Positions 50,288 to 62,985 of a stretch of 64,000 nucleotides of DNA are shown in pieces (the stretch's first letter is position 1; each line of letters starts with the position of its first letter). Under the pieces are notes generated by a model. That model did not search any database, had not been told where the DNA came from, and was given only the letters and a program-made list of their open reading frames with translations. The position numbers were made by a program, and so were the translations under genes. The DNA lies in assembly GCA_000328365.1 (NCBI GenBank), contig KB303059.1:15697-79696 (forward strand), given 5' to 3'. This DNA comes from Capitella teleta. Lineage: Eukaryota > Annelida > Polychaeta > Capitellidae.

Positions 50288-50750
50288 TTAAAGAGGACCT
50301 CTGTTCATTTTGGAACGTTTTTAGAACGAGTCTATGGGCTTTTGTAAGTGACAAGAGACCATTTTCGAACAATTTGGTCATCTAGGAATATATTCCAGAC
50401 AAATCAAAATATAGGACTTTCCTGCTCAGGCAGAATAGCTTGAAACGAGATGAGTGCGAGATTTCTTTTTTTGAGAACTGCTGGAAGATCTGCTCACTCG
50501 ACGGCTCCCATTGTCAACAATAGGAGAGTTACTTTTATGACATCACGACAGTATGAAATTGAACACGAGAAGAAAGCGAGATTTTAAATCTCTCAAATTC
50601 GATGCATCAAGGAATTATCCCACAGCAAGCGTAATGTCTAATAATAATTATGTCAGTCTAAAGGCTTATTTGTCTTTCAATTGCAATGCATACTCTGTCT
50701 ATCTGTGTCATATCTGTTACTAGTTCAAAACAATCAGAGGTCCTCTTTAA
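50288..50750. mobile_element. TTAA-flanked MITE, family 2 (455 bp)
   Basis: TTAA at 50288-50291 and 50747-50750 flank an element with perfect inverted ends AGAGGACCTCTG / CAGAGGTCCTCT. The ends differ from family 1 (AGGGAGGGAGAACT). No coding capacity. The intact ends suggest fairly recent insertion by a piggyBac-type transposase. Confidence 0.75.
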
Positions 50751-51477
50751 ATGGCTATGCAGGCTCATACATAATAAAACAGGACAGATATGCATTATGA
50801 CATTCATATAAAAACCAATACTCATCAATGTTTATCGATTACAACCGATACGAGGCCCAAGAATTGATAAAAACTAGCAAATGTAGATGGAGGAAAATAA
50901 ACAAACACATATATTTTTTTTTTAATATGCATGAATGTAATATATCGAAATAAAAAAATATCCAGATTCATAATATATGACTTTTATAAAGGCACGCACA
51001 TAGCATTAATGTTTTGTTTTGGGATTTTCCCTCTCTGGTTTGGACACTACTTTTCACTAGTTCCCTGGTCATAAATATAATGACACAGCTAGGCCGATGT
51101 ATAATGCGCAATCGCATTTCTGTTGAGGGTGAAGCGTGTGTCATTTCGTAATGAGCTCCCGCATACTTGAGCGCCCGATTTGGTTTGGTTTCACGTTCGG
51201 TAATTTGACCAATTCCCCAAAGCAGGAAAAAGCATCATTGGAAATTATTAGCGTATTGTACGTTGGTAATCCTCGACCAAATTCCTTTATAAGGCATTCC
51301 TCCGTTTTCAGTACGAATGATCCACAATTTGGAGTTAATCCTGGCCACAGCATAACCCAGGGTACATTTGCTATTGCAGTAATTGACATAGGCCCAAATG
51401 GACAGATATGCACCATCAAAGAATGGATCGGGTTGAGATAGGACGAGGCATAGCAGCTGGCACAGTACGCCAAGGAT

Positions 51478-51527
51478 NNNNNNNNNNNNNNNNNNNNNNN
51501 NNNNNNNNNNNNNNNNNNNNNNNNNNN
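51478..51527. other. Assembly gap (N)
   Basis: A run of N. Sequence to the right is the 3' part of a family 1 MITE in the orientation of copy 2; sequence to the left does not match that element. So the true gap probably hides several hundred bases, at least the rest of the MITE. Confidence 0.95.
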
Positions 51528-51718
51528 ACGAGGCCCATTGTAAAAGATGGGGAGCTCGGTGTTTCATCACAGCGACTGACGTCACGCCTAATTAGCATTA
51601 TATCTCCCGCGAAATCGTTAGCGATGATATTCCTTGTGTGGGCCAGGCATAAGAATCATCTTTGGTGCATCAAATAACGACTCAAAGTCCATTTTCAACC
51701 AGTTCTCCCTCCCTTTAA
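51528..51718 (-). mobile_element. TTAA MITE, family 1, copy 3 (partial, beside gap)
   Basis: Matches 35477-35665 of copy 2, including the conserved GGGGAGCTCGGTGTTTCATC-type core and TGACGTCA-like octamer, and ends TTCTCCCTCCCT|TTAA at 51715-51718. The other end falls in the gap. Confidence 0.7.
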
Positions 51719-51904
51719 TTTACATGTTTGCCCTGAAATGAGTTGTTTGCCCTAAAATGAAATTAAATTTGCCCTAAAATGACTAGTTTTCCCTAAAATG
51801 AGATTTTTGTTTGTTTGCCCTAAAATGAGTTAATTAACAATTAACTCGTGTTGATAGTTAATTGTTAAAATGTTAACGTTGTCTCTTGGCTCTATTGCCT
51901 GGTT

Positions 51905-52646
51905 GAAATACGAATTTGATTGAACACTTGGTCTCTGGTGGCCTTGCGAATAAAGCACCGAAGCGTGAGTGTTATGCCTTTGTAACTAACACAAGGCAAT
52001 GGAGAACACTGTCTCCAATGAGTGTTGGGAGATATTACCATTCATCTATTTGTGACCAAGACGGGTTTATTATTATTGGTGGTCGCATAAACGAAAAATC
52101 TCATCTTGATTCAGTTGAGTGCTTAAACCTTAAAACCCTCGAATTTAGCCAGTTTCCGGATCTGCCTTAGGCCCGATGCCTGAGCCATCTTGTTCACGTT
52201 CAAAACCAATTGTTTGTTGTTAGTGGATATCTAACGAAAACCAGAACTGCACGTGACATTTATAAGTTTGATTCAACTGAGAGAGAATGGCAAGCATATT
52301 TACATGCATATGTAAATATCCTTTGCCTGAGAAATGTGGCAGTGTAGGCGCCGTGTCTCTTGATAACAAGATATTTGTTGTCGGAGGTCAATTAAGAAGT
52401 TGCAAGCAATATGATCCTTGCACAGATCGGTGGGTTCAATTACTAAGACCTCGATTTGGTCACGCCTTTGGCCCGGCACTTACATGGAAGGATAAGATTA
52501 TTGTATGCGGAGGGAGAGGTACTGACTCAATTGAGGAGTTTGATCCTCAGTCGGACAAATGGTCCACTTGGGATCTACAAGTTCCCAAACAGTGTGATAT
52601 GCGTTTTGCTTTGATAATCAACGGACATCATTATAAAGTACGCTGA
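51905..52646 (+). pseudogene. Kelch-repeat sequence, broken (intronless)
   Basis: Four to five kelch blades are readable: RYYHSSICDQDGFIIIGGR, then LVHVQNQLFVVSG, then SVGAVSLDNKIFVVGGQ with YDPCTDRWVQL, then DKIIVCGGRG with FDPQSDKW. A TAG at 52168-52170 interrupts the frame after about 84 codons, and a frameshift near 52290 coincides with a small TA-rich insertion (TTTACATGCATATGTAAATA). There is no BTB or BACK domain upstream and no splice sites, so this is probably a processed or partial copy of a kelch-like protein gene. An intact single-exon gene is unlikely. Confidence 0.7.
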
Positions 52647-52649
52647 TTA

Positions 52650-53818
52650 TTATATCGTTCTCATTGTCTTTTTGTGAGATAGAAATGAACATCGGTCAAT
52701 TTACACCAATATGAATGCATATGTAAATATCTATTTATGTGGAGCTAATCCTTTATCCAATTTTTATTGCTTTCAGAAGTTAGTGTTGGTGGAATTACTA
52801 CTACGCAGAATTGCAGTCCTTCAATTGCTTTTATTATAACTAATAAATAATATATATAATTGTCTTGTCATACCCTGTTTTCAATTATAAATGCAATTAT
52901 ATATGAGCACACATACACTTATATTAACAATATAGGCATTGCTTAGATACACGACTATACTTATAACACCTTCAAGGTCGTCATCATATTTTACAACCTA
53001 TTTTGAACATGATAGGAGTGTGTCCTAAAGAACACTTTTTATATTACATTTTCTAAATGTGTTTAGTTATGAGTTCTGCAAACTATTAAGTCACATATTT
53101 CATTTAAAAATAATTGATAACAGATGGTATGGATATTGATTGCACCCGAGTTGTTTTTCGTCGATTAAAATGTACGATTTCAGACCTGGTTATGCGCAAT
53201 GAAATATACATTATTGTCTCTAATAAATGTTCTAAAATTGCAATATCATGTATGAAATGAATTAGCATTTAGCATAACCCAAAAATGTTCCAAATTTATA
53301 AATTATGTGCTAATTGTGTATATTGGAAATTTCCTCATGTTAAAGTCAAATGAGATAAATTATTCTTGGGAAAACAATTTAATTGTAATTTTAATTCTAG
53401 TTTGTGGATTTGATCAACGATGTTCTGCTATTTTTTTTAACAGTAGCTTATTTATTTCGTGAATGATCTCACCGCCCTTACTAAGTTATGTCGATTGAAC
53501 TCCGCGAGCACTACTTATCTATTTCTTTAAAGAATTACTTTTCTTTTACTTGTCATAGACCTTATTCTTCGATACATCTTGAGGGTGCACGCAAGGTAAC
53601 ATTCTTTGTCGCTGAGCTCAGTCCTCAACATCCGAAGTTGGACAAGCGTCCTCGTCTTTCTACAGACAGAGATTTCTTTTCTTGTTGAAGCATTAGTTCA
53701 TGAATAAATTGATGCCCTGAACACACAAATGCCAAGGTCAGAATAATGACAACCGACGTAAGGACTTTTGGTCATGATTGAATTCATGATGCAGTTTCGC
53801 CCTATTGTGATCATCCGA
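52650..53818. other. Intergenic stretch between kelch remnant and LRR exon
   Basis: AT-rich. The only long frame (53488-53688, +) has no recognisable motif. Confidence 0.4.
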
Positions 53819-53826
53819 TATAAATA
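53819..53826 (+). promoter_or_regulatory. TATA box before the LRR exon
   Basis: TATAAATA 28 bases before the ATG at 53854 leaves room for only a very short 5' UTR. The spacing to the ATG supports this ATG as the true start of a first exon. Confidence 0.45.
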
Positions 53827-53853
53827 AAAGCAACGACACAACTCCCCTCAGCC

Positions 53854-54493
53854 ATGTTCGTCTTCTGGGTGTTCATGTCCTGCTCCTTCCACACAACCGA
53901 TGCAATCGACCTGAAGAACGCCAATCTGACAGAGGTGCCAAGAGATATCAGCAACGACACCACACATGTGTATCTGAGCTACAATAATATTAGCATTATC
54001 AGGGACGATGCTCTGTCTTATCTGCCTTCACTGCACAGACTGGACGTCTCTCGCAATCGAATCAAAACTATTGAGGACCACGCCTTCCGCTCAACCAAGC
54101 TGGTTGAACTCATTATTCACTATAACAAACTGAAATTATTTCCTAACCTGAGCGATATCGGAGAGACGGTAAAGACGGTTTACTTCAATGGGAATCCGCT
54201 GAAATTCCTCAGAAACAAGCAGATTGAACACTTGGTTGCATTGGAACACTTGTATATCAGCAATACCAAGGTTTACAGTTTGCCAGACTTTTCCCTTCTG
54301 CCAGCTTTGAAAACCGTTGCCATGGTATCAATGTCTGTGCAATGCTGCAAGAAAATTATGAGTCTGAAAAGTGATTTATTTTTCAAAGTGATCGATCTGG
54401 AAACCAAACTTAAGCCATGTAACTATCCTGAAGAACTGAGCGGCATTCCATGGGTGAATATCAGCAGAGATGACATGAACATACCTTGTCCAG
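53854..54493 (+). CDS. Secreted/membrane leucine-rich-repeat protein, first exon (213 codons, incomplete)
   Basis: Open from ATG to a strong donor CCAG|GTGAGT. Residues 1-17 are a hydrophobic signal peptide (MFVFWVFMSCSF). About five leucine-rich repeats follow between 18 and 165 (for example VYLSYNNISIIRDDALSYL, LHRLDVSRNRIKTIEDHAF, LVELIIHYNKLKLFP, LEHLYISNTKVYSLP). A Cys-containing cap-like segment (CCKKIM ... KPCNYPEELSGIPWVNIS ... IPCPG) ends the exon, as in LRR ectodomains of receptors. The rest of the gene should lie downstream on the + strand, but no partner exon is visible before the window ends, and a receptor gene on the other strand intervenes. It may be a broken duplicate, or continue past 64000. 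Family not named. Confidence 0.65.
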
Positions 54494-54774
54494 GTGAGTC
54501 TAAACGCAATAGGGTGTCTCATGAAATATCGTGTTCGGTGACTGGCAGAGGTCGTACGTCATGCGCTGGGAATTAGGGAGATTAATTATTCTGACTCTTG
54601 AGGATTTAGTCCTCGTGGCCTGATTTCGTGAACGCACATTGGCTCGGTTTAATAAGATATACATGTAACGGCAAATTCGCAAAATATGCACTCGAATTGA
54701 TTAAATTAATAATTTTCTGACATCAATTTCATGGTTTAGTAGAGACAACGCATTTTCAGTCCTTCTAATTCTCC

Positions 54775-55145
54775 CGCAGAAGTTATGAGTAAGTGATGGG
54801 GCTTTACGGCTCCACCCAACCCATTCGGGTGATACGGGCGCCAGAACAGAAGGCCCGGGACCGGGGTTTCCCTCTACTCTTATCGATAAATCCGAAGGGT
54901 TCTTTATCTTGCATACCACCATAGACAGTAGTACACAGCGCCCGGCCTTGTTACACAGTTGCCAGTTGGGCAGCACTGCAGAGTCACCGAAGAATTACAA
55001 TTATAACGGAATACAATTATAATTCACAATCATAACGCCCGTGGCCTGATCGGGTCTCGAACCGGGGCCTCGACCCCCACCGTCGGCATAGGATTGCAGC
55101 GGTTTAATCCACTGTGCTATTCGGTGGCCTTCGCAGAAGTTATGA
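54775..55145 (-). mobile_element. tRNA-derived SINE, copy 3, with 14-bp target duplication
   Basis: CGCAGAAGTTATGA occurs at 54775-54788 and 55132-55145, bracketing a reverse-oriented full SINE (body 54789-55131). B box read on the minus strand: CGGTTCGAGACCCG. The right duplication runs directly into the (TAA)n tract. Confidence 0.85.
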
Positions 55146-55281
<136 letters not shown>

Positions 55282-55385
55282 TATTCACTTATATCGATGT
55301 AATATTCTTGCCGAGCTGAAGGCGAGAGCATCCCCCATTGTCCTAAACAATAAGCAAAAGCCAAATGGCCCTCGTCCTCTTTAAA

Positions 55386-55680
55386 CTAGTCATCGACAAA
55401 CCACTTAATTGTTTCTCCATTAATTAAACGCTCCAATATATAACGGGCAACTGACATCCGACTCATCTCAGCCACCGACGCTCCGACATCAGTTGCCCGT
55501 TCGATACTGATCCAGCAAGACAGACACCTAACACCACTAGATGCGAAGCATGGATTCTGTATAATAAATCGGTGTATCTTGAGGGGAATCACCATTGTCA
55601 TATTCATCCTTACTCTGAGCCCTTGGGTTGGATAGGAGATAAGATTACCCCACACTGGACTGATGTAGGATCCTGTGAAC
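55386..55680 (-). other. Possible but unresolved downstream exon of the receptor gene
   Basis: On the minus strand a good acceptor TTTGTTCACAG (just above 55680) precedes a stretch with three partly open frames; the longest runs to a TAG at 55386-55388. Position is right for the intracellular loop of the receptor at 57047-60703, but no frame shows a fourth membrane segment and the phase-0 frame closes after about 20 codons. I do not include it in the gene model. Confidence 0.2.
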
Positions 55681-57046
55681 AAAGAGGGTACCCGCATCCT
55701 TTATTGAAATACCCCATGAAATTTCTACTTTAGTAAGTACAAGGTATGGTTATAATTTCATTCGATATTTTACTACTTTGAGAAAAAAAGTTAACTCAGC
55801 CACCAACTCATCACTGCCAATACCCAGGGGACCCAGGGGACAATGATGGAAACAATTGAATGAACTAATTTGTTTCATTTTGAGAATTCTCAAGTTATAC
55901 CCGATATAGACTGAATGGTGTATATAGATAGCGCTGTTTATAGCTAGAGTCATTATACTATAATATTATTATACCACTTAGTGAGTCTGCCAGCCAATCA
56001 GCCTTGTGTATTTGAGTTCATAATCCATGCATATTGAACGCGTATAAATGAACAAATTATATATCATAGATCACTCTCGCAATTCACTTGACACCAAAGT
56101 CTCAAAATTCAATTTCATAACGCCTCCGCTCAATGGCATTATGATGCGCTATCTTCGTTGTTTAGCGATTCGGCGCCAGAAGTTTCATTGCGTGAGTTAG
56201 TGATGGGGTTTTACGGCTCCACCCAACCCATAGGTTTCATTGCTACATTTGCAAATTTCAATAGATTTTGATAGAAATTCACATTGTATAAGAAATGAAT
56301 GCATCTTATGTTACATTTCATTGATACTGGAAATCGAATTATCATTTTAACGGGTCCTGAGAAGGATTTTTAGACCTAACCGACATCGGAAACATTAATC
56401 CGGGTTTACCCATAAAGTAGAAATAGCCATTCAAGATGGCGCGCTCGAATAGCATTTCCATCGTCGTCTTAATCAAGCTATTATTTTTCGTGACATAATC
56501 CGGTTAAATAACTCGGAGGTCGACGTTTACGCTCACATAGTTTGTTCTCGTGATTCTGAAGCCAGATAACCGAACTCGACTTCGTCTCGACCGGTTATTT
56601 AGCTCCAGAATCTCTCGAATAATCTATAATAGGAGCGTAAACATATCTCCTCCCCGTGGCTTATTCCTTAATTCTATACTATGAACGCATCCTTCATTTG
56701 ACCTGATAAAGAAAAGGCCCGATAAAGACTGGATTCACTAATTTCTTTTTAAACAAAACGCAGTTCTCTGAGAAACCTTTTATCCAATAAATCTCAAAGC
56801 CAAATAATTTGATTGGAAGATTTGCAAAACGGAAACACTAAACAAAAAAGCAACACAAAGTACACGACATACAGGATAAAAAACATCCGATCCAAGACTC
56901 CAGCGAACCGAATCCAATCGGTGTTCGCGTCAGACTGCGGGTGCACATCAAGGCAGAGAACCAACTCCAGTCTCTTCAGAAGTTTCTATAATTTATCGAT
57001 TTTTCAATTATTAACCGAATAATACAATCAGAATTGTACCACTCAC
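55681..57046. other. Stretch between unresolved exon and receptor exon 7
   Basis: AT-rich. Holds only a SINE tail fragment (56190-56245). I looked for a fourth transmembrane exon on the minus strand and did not find one. Confidence 0.4.
56190..56245 (-). repeat. Extremely 5'-truncated SINE tail with flanking duplication
   Basis: About 32 bp of SINE 3' end (TGATGGGGTTTTACGGCTCC...) lies between two copies of GTTTCATTGC (about 56182-56191 and 56233-56242). The pattern fits a retroposition event that copied only the tail before joining. Confidence 0.5.
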
Positions 57047-60000
57047 CAATAGATATGGCGACATCCTTGTCTTTTTGTGCGCAATGTTGACAACTACGAT
57101 TGAGAGGAAAACTGCAATGGCTACCCCGATGATGTCATAACAGTAGAAGGAAGCTGATAAAAGATGAAGTAAAAAGGTGACAGGTAAGATGGAGGAGTGT
57201 ACATCAAGTTATACCTAGCTTTGACTGAGAGGTCGGAGGGGTGTAGTTTACCAGCAAAAGAAGCAAGAGCATGAAACTGGTGAACAGACTCATGGCTGAA
57301 ATATAAACCGATTGTAGCACAGAGCATGCATTTCCCCACTCACGTGACCTCTGTAATAAGCTTCCAAGTATGGCTATACTCATATTAATTTACCCGCCCC
57401 AACACCAAACAATGTGAAATGCTGCGATGCACAGGACAGTTTTCAGGCTATAATTTACATCCTGAGATTCGAACCCGCGAATATGCTACGTACTCATCAG
57501 TAAGTTTTGTCTGGAAAGGTTTGATAACCTAAATGATATTTTAAGGCTGTTCGGATTTTATTCCGCAAAATGCATCGGGAGAAAACTGACCCAAACTGGT
57601 TCTGTCCGGTCGCTGAGGGGGAATCCAGAAAATCACCAGAAGCATCAACGACAGAAGAATGGCGGGAAGCAGCATGAATCTCGCCAGAAACGCCGGTTTC
57701 CTCCTCAAAATAATCTCATAGTTCACATCCCTTTGAAATAATATCACTTGTTACATGGACACAGTATGCAATTGAAATCTTACTCAAACATTTCTTCGCA
57801 GCATTCGTATTTTGTTTGTTGGTTCTTAACGGAGTTACCAATGACTTCCCATTCTGTATGGAGATGGAACTCACTCATGTCAGCTTCCTCCTTTGCGTCC
57901 TGTATCAATATTCAACCGATACCAATGTTTGTATTTGTCATGATGAGGTGGTACAGGTAATTAACAATGTGCATAATGAGTGCACAAAAATCTGTGTTTG
58001 ATGATGAGACCAACACCATTACTATGCATGATTGAAAATTTGGTAAGCGCCTCGGAACCGTCTGATGAAGATAATACAATAGTAAGTTAGCAAAACGACT
58101 CGCTCACCAATTGCAATTCATTAGCTCGAAGTGACCATGAGCCATATTTGAGGAAGCAGCGTTGCTCGTCAAAGGGGAAGTCACTGGCTCCGAGATCGCA
58201 TATGCTTTTTTCGATGACGCGTGGAATCCACTGAACCGATCCATTGTGATGGACGATCAACTTTCCGTTTGAGTCGCCGTCCTTCGACTCCAGACCAGCA
58301 TTCACACTGTTTAAGTTATATATTATATAACAGTCTAATCATAATGCGATATTGCAAGAGTAAAGGGTAAAGGTGGGTTTCTTTTTCTCATAATTTTTGG
58401 ATCAGGTTATAATTATAAGATTAGAGACCACTGAGGTCATATTTGTGTTTAGTTATAAATCACGAATCAAAGTGTGACATTATGACAGTAACAGATCGGT
58501 AGTAATGGGTCATGCACAATTTAAGCTGCTTTACCTTGGACTATACGTACGTCAGGTGTGCGGGCCGTTAACGCAAGCTCTCACCGACCAGAGATACTCT
58601 ATATAGCATAGATTGATCGCTCACTGAAAAAGCCGCTCGAAGTTTGCTAAATTCATAACTCATCGAATAAGGAGAGAATTGATTTCCGGTTGATATAATT
58701 TCCATTCAATAACATTGGTAATGAACAGCTGATCATAAATGCGGAACGAAAAAACCTTTCAACTTCTGATGCGTCCCTATTTTCGTGGGATGAAAGGTTG
58801 AGTAGATCATTAGATTCAAACGAGGTGAGTGGGATTCGAATTATAAATTCCCGCAATTGGTGTTTTAATCCTAACTTTCAGAACACTTTCAAAATGAAAT
58901 ATTCAACATCAACATGCAGATAATGAGATACAAGTGACAGTCTCCGATTCTTACACCTCAATAAAGTGTTTTGTGCAGAGATTTAACTTCTTTCTTGTCT
59001 CCGTGATCAGTGCCGGTCAGTTTACTTATCAACAAATTTTCAATAGTTTTCTGACTTCAAATTTCATTTTATAATCTAGACCTCAGACTTGGCTAGAGAT
59101 TTTAAGGATCAGCAGGCCTTTCATGAATATCCACTTGACTACTAGAAAAGGGATGAATTATTGGGACTCTGCCTGCCTCGCACTGCTATCTCAACATTAG
59201 CTCTCATAATTATGTTTGATGATTGAGGAGATTGAATTAAGCCATCTATGCACAGATAAGGATCGCATTGCTAATCATCATGAAGTCAGTTAATCATGAG
59301 AAAACAACTTTGCACGTTTTATTGATCAAGCAAAATGAACATTAAAAAAATTGTTTCACATTGTTGACCCAATGCATAAAATGCATTACCAATAATGTGG
59401 CTGATTGATTATTTAATGAATTGGTGATCGCATAATATTTAATTATATTTTGTCAACTAAATAAATAGATTAATGAGGTCATCACACTCTTTCCTACACA
59501 ACACAATATTTTTAACACCTCAATTTTGTGTGTATTTTAAAGGGGGAGACAAACACAGTGAAATCATATAATAGTATTCGTGAAAGAGGCCCAAAAATAA
59601 AGTATTATATTTTCAGCGATTCATATAGTTGCAGCAAAACAATATATAATGATTAATTATTATAATGTGCAAATGACATTCAGTGTCGTACTTCATTTTT
59701 AATTAAAGCGTTTTAATTTAATGTAGTAAAACCTATAAAAAAATAATCTCGATTGCATACATCAATCAGAGTTTGTTGTTCTCTTGAAATCGCTATTTGC
59801 TGTTTTTAAATTATCTTCAATGCATCAATTACTGCAGATGAGAGCTGATTCTTAAATATCTCGTCGTACTGTGGCTCTAAATCTTCACTAAAAAAATCAT
59901 AAATGATTTTATCTAAAGGTTTTAGATTCATGCCACTGATAATTCCCACTTTGCTGCTAAAAATCTGTCAATTTGTTGTTGCTCTCGATCTCGACTCATT

Positions 60001-60703
60001 CTTCAAGCCGCGATTATTGATAACCGAAGTATTTAGTCGCTTTGAATCTCGTCGCTATCATAACAAACTTCGGCATATATTATACCAATGTAAGCGATCA
60101 ATCCATGCTATAGAGTATCTCTACACCGACGTTATGACATATGCAATGTGGGCAACGAAAGCTTTTCTATGGCCCACAGACATAATTATGTCGAGGTACA
60201 ATATGGACTAAGCGTGTGTTCACCTGTTAAAAAGCACTATGTCTGGGGTCCACACTTTGTTGGCGTTCAGTCTGGTTCGGTTCAATCCACCGTAGTCACT
60301 CGGATTCCACGTCAAGTACTCGTCCTTCCAGATCTCCATAAAATGGAAAATAAATTATCACTATAGATATATGCGACAAAGTATTATTAAATCGTGCTGA
60401 AAGGGTCATGGACATAATTCAAGTCAATAGATATCTTCTACATCTACAACTCACGTGGGTCCTCCACAGATAGATGCTCAGCTCTTGTTTCTTTTCATCA
60501 ATGTCCATGATATTCCTGAACGAAGGTCTGAATCGCACAATGACTGGCTCAGCAGCATTCTTCACTGGTCTCGCAAGGGACGCCGTCTCGTTCTGATACC
60601 GCGCGAGGAGGGTGTGAACCAACTCACCTTCGCTGGCTATTTGCTGGCTGACCAATAGCCCAGGACACAGCAGTACAATGACCAAAGCTAACGGGGTACC
60701 CAT
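57047..60703 (-). CDS. Nicotinic acetylcholine receptor-like alpha-type subunit, N terminus through TM3 (334 codons, 3' end not found)
   Basis: Pentameric Cys-loop ligand-gated channel subunit at the plasma membrane. Exons in order on the minus strand: 60455-60703, 60224-60333, 58108-58306, 57784-57899, 57591-57730, 57215-57295, 57047-57153; all in phase. Signal peptide MGTPLALVIVLLCPGLLVS; then IWKDEYLTWNPSDYGG, loop A WTPDIVLFN, loop B Trp (VQWIP), and a Cys loop with exactly 13 residues between cysteines (CDLGASDFPFDEQRC). Loop C is YECCEEMF, whose adjacent cysteines mark an alpha subunit. TM1 follows RRKPAF; the TM1-TM2 link and TM2 read PDRTSLAMSLFTSFMLLLLL; PPTS and TM3 come next. The pore entrance (PDR) and 9' Thr are unusual. 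The cytoplasmic loop and TM4 exons should lie below 57047 but were not recognised, so the gene may be incomplete or diverged. Ligand is inferred, not shown. Confidence 0.85.
58588..58650 (+). repeat. Fragment of the 'AGAGATACTCTATAGCATGG' repeat
   Basis: AGAGATACTCTATATAGCAT and ATTGATCGCTCAC match the head of the repeats at 62262, 62781 and (inverted) 60124. In intron 2 of the receptor gene. Confidence 0.5.
59905..60124 (-). repeat. Interspersed repeat, inverted copy
   Basis: About 210 bp that match 62781-62985 as reverse complement, from GAGATACTCTATAGCATGG through the TCGAGATCGAGAGCAACAAC block to the GGGGATTATCAGT block. Unidentified family; lies in receptor intron 2. Confidence 0.65.
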
Positions 60704-62250
<1,547 letters not shown>

Positions 62251-62261
62251 GGCCTAAGTCC

Positions 62262-62985
62262 ACTCAGAGATACTCTGTAGCATGGATTGATCGCTCACAT
62301 TGGTATAATGTTGCCAAAGTTCGTTATGACGAATGGGTTGGGTATAAACAATATAAACTCTTTGCTTTGTTTTGATTTTAGGAGATAAACATTAGTGCTA
62401 CTGTCACATCAATAACACCCTCAAACAAAACATTAGTAAAATAGAGTTGCCATAATCATACGTTCAATGACGCTTATCCATGGGCCCTGTTTGAAATATC
62501 GCAAAATGATGAGTGGAATCTATTAATTAAAATAAATCGGCCTAAATGTTGCTGGAATTGGAATAGAAATGATAAAAATAGCAGCATGACATGTTAAGAC
62601 TAAACATATCTAGCACTAGTATTTATTTCTCTTATCTTCGCTTTTTTTTTTTTTTTTTTTATTTTTTTTTTTTACACTGCGATCTGTTTTAAACACTTTC
62701 TTAGAAATGCGTAGCACCACTGAAAAACATTGAGATCTTAACATGGAGTAGATAATACTACTTTTGGTCTACTCTGTATAAGCAGAGATACTCTATAGCA
62801 TGGATTGATCGCTTACATTGGTATAATATATGCCGAAGTTCGTTATGATAGCGACGAGATTCAAAGCGACTAAATACTCCCGGTTATCCACAATTACGAC
62901 TTGAAGAATAGGTCGAGATCGAGAGCAACAACAAATTAACATATTTTTAGCTGCAAAGTGGGGATTATCAGTTTCATGAATTTTT
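62262..62985 (+). repeat. Repeat copies flanking a mariner-like MITE
   Basis: 62262-62333 is the head of the repeat (AGAGATACTCTGTAGCATGG). About 62340-62778 is mariner-like MITE copy 2 (right end ATGGAGTAGATAATACTACT then TTTTGGTC; left end degraded; a T-run at 62641-62672 inside). 62781-62985 is a full copy of the repeat, restarting from its head. So the MITE sits between a short and a full copy rather than splitting one copy. Confidence 0.6.

Noticed and set aside
51136-51473. Overlapping ~100-codon frames left of the gap
   Set aside because: Open on both strands at once, no family motif, interrupted by N on one strand.
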